Origin: Treponema sp.
GTDB lineage: Bacteria > Spirochaetota > Spirochaetia > Treponematales > Treponemataceae
Direction: 5' to 3'
DNA length: 6,638 nucleotides
Assembly: GCA_003447785.1 (NCBI GenBank)
Contig: DLYJ01000229.1
Coordinates: 1 to 6,638, forward strand
Shown: positions 4,883 through 6,638 of the stretch, piece by piece
Layout: every line of letters begins with the position of its first letter
How positions within the stretch are numbered: the first letter of the stretch is position 1
Translations under genes and position numbers: made by a program
Notes under the pieces: model-generated
What the model was told of the DNA's origin: nothing
Database searches by the model: none
Seen by the model: only the letters and a program-made list of their open reading frames with translations

Positions 4883-6422
4883 TATTCTTCAGACGATTGT
4901 TGATAAAAGAAAACAGGATATAGCATCTCTCGGCTATGAATTTGGATTTGACATTCCGGAAAAACGCACACGAAAAATTCATCCCTTTGTGCAGTCGAAA
5001 GGTGTTATTCTTGAAGTTAAACGCGCAAGTCCCAGCAAGGGCCTCATTGCCCCTAATCTGGACTCCGGTGCAACTGCACTTGCCTACAGCAGAGCCGGCG
5101 CACGGGCAATCAGCTGTCTGACAGAAACTCATTATTTTAAAGGAACTTTGCAGGACCTGATGAAAGTCTGCGCCGCAGTAGACGCTTTTGAAAAAGAAAC
5201 CGGTCTTACAGGGCCGGCTGTCCTTCGCAAAGACTTTCTTCTCGACGAAAACGAAGTTGAAGTTGCATTCCGCTCGGGAGCCGATGCAGTTTTACTGATT
5301 GCACGCATCCTTGATAAACAAACCCTCTTAAAAATGGCTCAGAAAGCCGCATCCCTGGGAATCTCAGTTCTCCTGGAAGTACGCTCTGACGACGACCTGC
5401 AGAAACTTGAATACGTGATGTCCCGTGTTGAACACCAGTACATTTTGTGCGGCGTTAACAGCCGCGATTTGCGCGATTTTACAATCGACCTTCTCACACC
5501 GGCCAGAATGTTAAAAAAAATCAAACAGATTGCCCCGGACGCCCGCGTTACCTTTGAAAGCGGAATTTTAAGCCCTTCTTCTGCGGGCTTTGCCGCAAGC
5601 ATGGGATTCAATGCGATTCTGCTTGGAGAAGCCGCTGCCAGAAATCCTCAAATTGCCAAAGAATACGTTACAGCTTTTGAAAAAACTCCGGTTGATATGC
5701 GCGGCGACTCATGGGTCCGCTTCGCAATCCGCCCGGAACTTTCCGACGGCCCTTCAAAGCGTCCCCTGGTAAAAATCTGCGGAATCACAAATCTTTCTGA
5801 CGCAGTTTTTGCTTCAGAATGCGGAGCAGATTTTCTTGGATTCATTTTATTCAATAAATCAAGACGGAACACAAATGCTTCATTCATACAAAAATGTAAG
5901 GCTGAACTTGAAAAGAAGTTTGGTGACAAACGGCCGGCCCTCGTTGCAGTTGTTGCAGACAATGACAGCGATGAGTACGACCAGGCAATCAAGCTTGCCT
6001 GCAGCGGAACAGTGGATTTTATCCAGCTCCACGGAATCAGAGTTTGTAAAGAATTCATCAAAAATCCTGACCTCAACAAACTTCCCCATTACTGCGCCGT
6101 AAATATCAAAACTGCCGGTGATCTTGAGGATTTTGAATATTTGAATTCAATCGGAGAACCGCGCATTTTAATCGATGCAATTTCTGAAACTGCAGTTGGC
6201 GGAACCGGAATCCAGGTTGATGCGGATTTAGTAAAAAAAGTTTCGGAAAAACATAAACTCTGGATTGCAGGTGGCATTACTGCTGACAATGTTAATTCAA
6301 TTATAAAAAACTACAATCCTGAACTTATCGATGTGAGTTCGTCTGTAGAAAGTGAGCCGGGAATCAAAAATGTAGAGAAATTAAAATGCTTTTTTGATAT
6401 ACTGTCGGCCGACTGTAAATAA
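4872..6422 (+). CDS. trpCF: Bifunctional indole-3-glycerol phosphate synthase / phosphoribosylanthranilate isomerase (TrpC-TrpF fusion)
   Basis: The TrpF half isomerises phosphoribosylanthranilate to CdRP, and the TrpC half closes it to indole-3-glycerol phosphate, the substrate of tryptophan synthase. The first half, about 1-265, is a TIM barrel with the expected catalytic set: Glu48, Lys50 and Lys56 in EVKRASPSKG, Lys120 in RKDF, Glu169 in LLEV, Asn196 in GVNSRDL and Ser230 in ESGI. The second half, about 298-516, starts KICGIT with general base Cys303, then IQLHG (384-388), Asp435 in LIDA as the likely general acid, GGTG (443-446), AGGIT (466-470) and a phosphate loop VSSSVESEPGIKN. The Gly usual in that loop (SSGVE) is Ser here; E. 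coli TrpCF also departs from Gly, with NSAVESQPGIKD. A linker of about 30 polar residues (268-297) separates the barrels. The start overlaps trpGD by 11 bp with a modest AAAGG site at 4861-4865, suggesting translational coupling. Confidence 0.96.
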   Translation: MSSNILQTIVDKRKQDIASLGYEFGFDIPEKRTRKIHPFVQSKGVILEVKRASPSKGLIAPNLDSGATALAYSRAGARAISCLTETHYFKGTLQDLMKVCAAVDAFEKETGLTGPAVLRKDFLLDENEVEVAFRSGADAVLLIARILDKQTLLKMAQKAASLGISVLLEVRSDDDLQKLEYVMSRVEHQYILCGVNSRDLRDFTIDLLTPARMLKKIKQIAPDARVTFESGILSPSSAGFAASMGFNAILLGEAAARNPQIAKEYVTAFEKTPVDMRGDSWVRFAIRPELSDGPSKRPLVKICGITNLSDAVFASECGADFLGFILFNKSRRNTNASFIQKCKAELEKKFGDKRPALVAVVADNDSDEYDQAIKLACSGTVDFIQLHGIRVCKEFIKNPDLNKLPHYCAVNIKTAGDLEDFEYLNSIGEPRILIDAISETAVGGTGIQVDADLVKKVSEKHKLWIAGGITADNVNSIIKNYNPELIDVSSSVESEPGIKNVEKLKCFFDILSADCK

Positions 6423-6441
6423 AAAGTATAAGAGGAAATAT

Positions 6442-6638
6442 ATGTCTTATTCAGAAAATGGTTTTTTTGACAATTTTGGCGGCAAATACGTTGCCGAAGT
6501 TCTTCGCCGTCCCCTCGACGAGCTTGAAGTTGAATTTAAAAAGGCGATGGCAGACCCGGCTTTTATTAAGGAATTAGAAACAATTCAGCGCGATTATATC
6601 GGCCGCGAAACTCCACTTCTTTTTGCAGAAACTGCAAC
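6442..6638 (+). CDS. trpB: Tryptophan synthase beta chain, N-terminus (partial, runs off the right edge)
   Basis: TrpB condenses indole with serine, using pyridoxal phosphate, in a complex with TrpA. Sixty-five codons are visible. They match the family N-terminus: GFFDNFGGKYVAEVLRRPLD corresponds to the usual G-F-G-x-FGG-x-(Y/F)-V-x-E region, followed by the helix ELEVEFKKAMADPAFIKEL and DYIGRETPLLFAE, where family members have DYVGRPTPL. The PLP lysine and remaining catalytic residues lie beyond the window, so activity cannot be judged. An AGAGGA ribosome binding site (6431-6436) stands 5 nt before the ATG. The gene begins 19 bp after trpCF, in the same direction, and continues the operon; trpA would be expected next. 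Confidence 0.95.
   Translation, partial: MSYSENGFFDNFGGKYVAEVLRRPLDELEVEFKKAMADPAFIKELETIQRDYIGRETPLLFAETA

Noticed and set aside
4701..5132. A 143-codon minus-strand open frame across the trpGD/trpCF junction
   Set aside because: It is a shadow of two clearly functional fused enzymes on the plus strand, with a cysteine-rich, unnatural composition and no start signals.
6404..6413. Perfect 10-bp palindrome GTCGGCCGAC near the end of trpCF, considered as terminator or operator
   Set aside because: It lies inside the coding frame, has no loop and no following T-tract, and trpB follows at once with its own ribosome binding site. It is probably a codon-driven coincidence.

Overview
The window is a bacterial chromosomal segment of moderate to low GC with tight gene packing and strong GGAGG-type ribosome binding sites. 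The gene content and protein style fit a gut or rumen Treponema-like spirochete: a methyl-accepting-chemotaxis-like membrane protein, an ammonia-dependent NAD synthetase, a thioredoxin and a complete-looking trp operon start. This assignment is an inference from how the proteins read; no database search was possible.

Left part (1-1624), all on the minus strand, read from right to left: trxA (thioredoxin), a short gap holding a strong palindromic REP-like element, nadE, then an AT-rich 119-bp leader and the N-terminus of a membrane sensor, probably a chemotaxis receptor, which runs off the left edge. Right part (1816-6638), all on the plus strand: trpE, trpGD (fusion), trpCF (fusion) and the first 65 codons of trpB. 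The four genes are spaced 19 bp, overlapping by 11 bp, and 19 bp, so they form one operon. They cover every step from chorismate to indole-3-glycerol phosphate and the start of tryptophan synthase. Gene order and both fusions match the enteric trpE-GD-CF-B layout. No gene-free stretch exceeds 300 bases.

The divergent trxA/trpE gap (1625-1815) is the main control region. The trpE promoter has a perfect TTGACA box. Three copies of a 7-bp half-site (AGTAACA/TGTTACT) overlap it, two of them forming a 9-bp-arm palindrome centred on the predicted start site. This looks like a repressor operator. The predicted leader is only about 25 nt, leaving no room for an attenuator or T-box.

The coding genes are conventional. 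The less ordinary signals are noncoding: the trxA ribosome binding site lies in one arm of a perfect 15-bp inverted repeat, and that of the left-edge membrane gene lies in one arm of a perfect 10-bp repeat. In both, the upstream arm would be an anti-Shine-Dalgarno segment of the leader RNA. nadE has a weaker version that competes with the REP-like element. No tRNA, rRNA, CRISPR, insertion sequence or convincing rho-independent terminator was seen.
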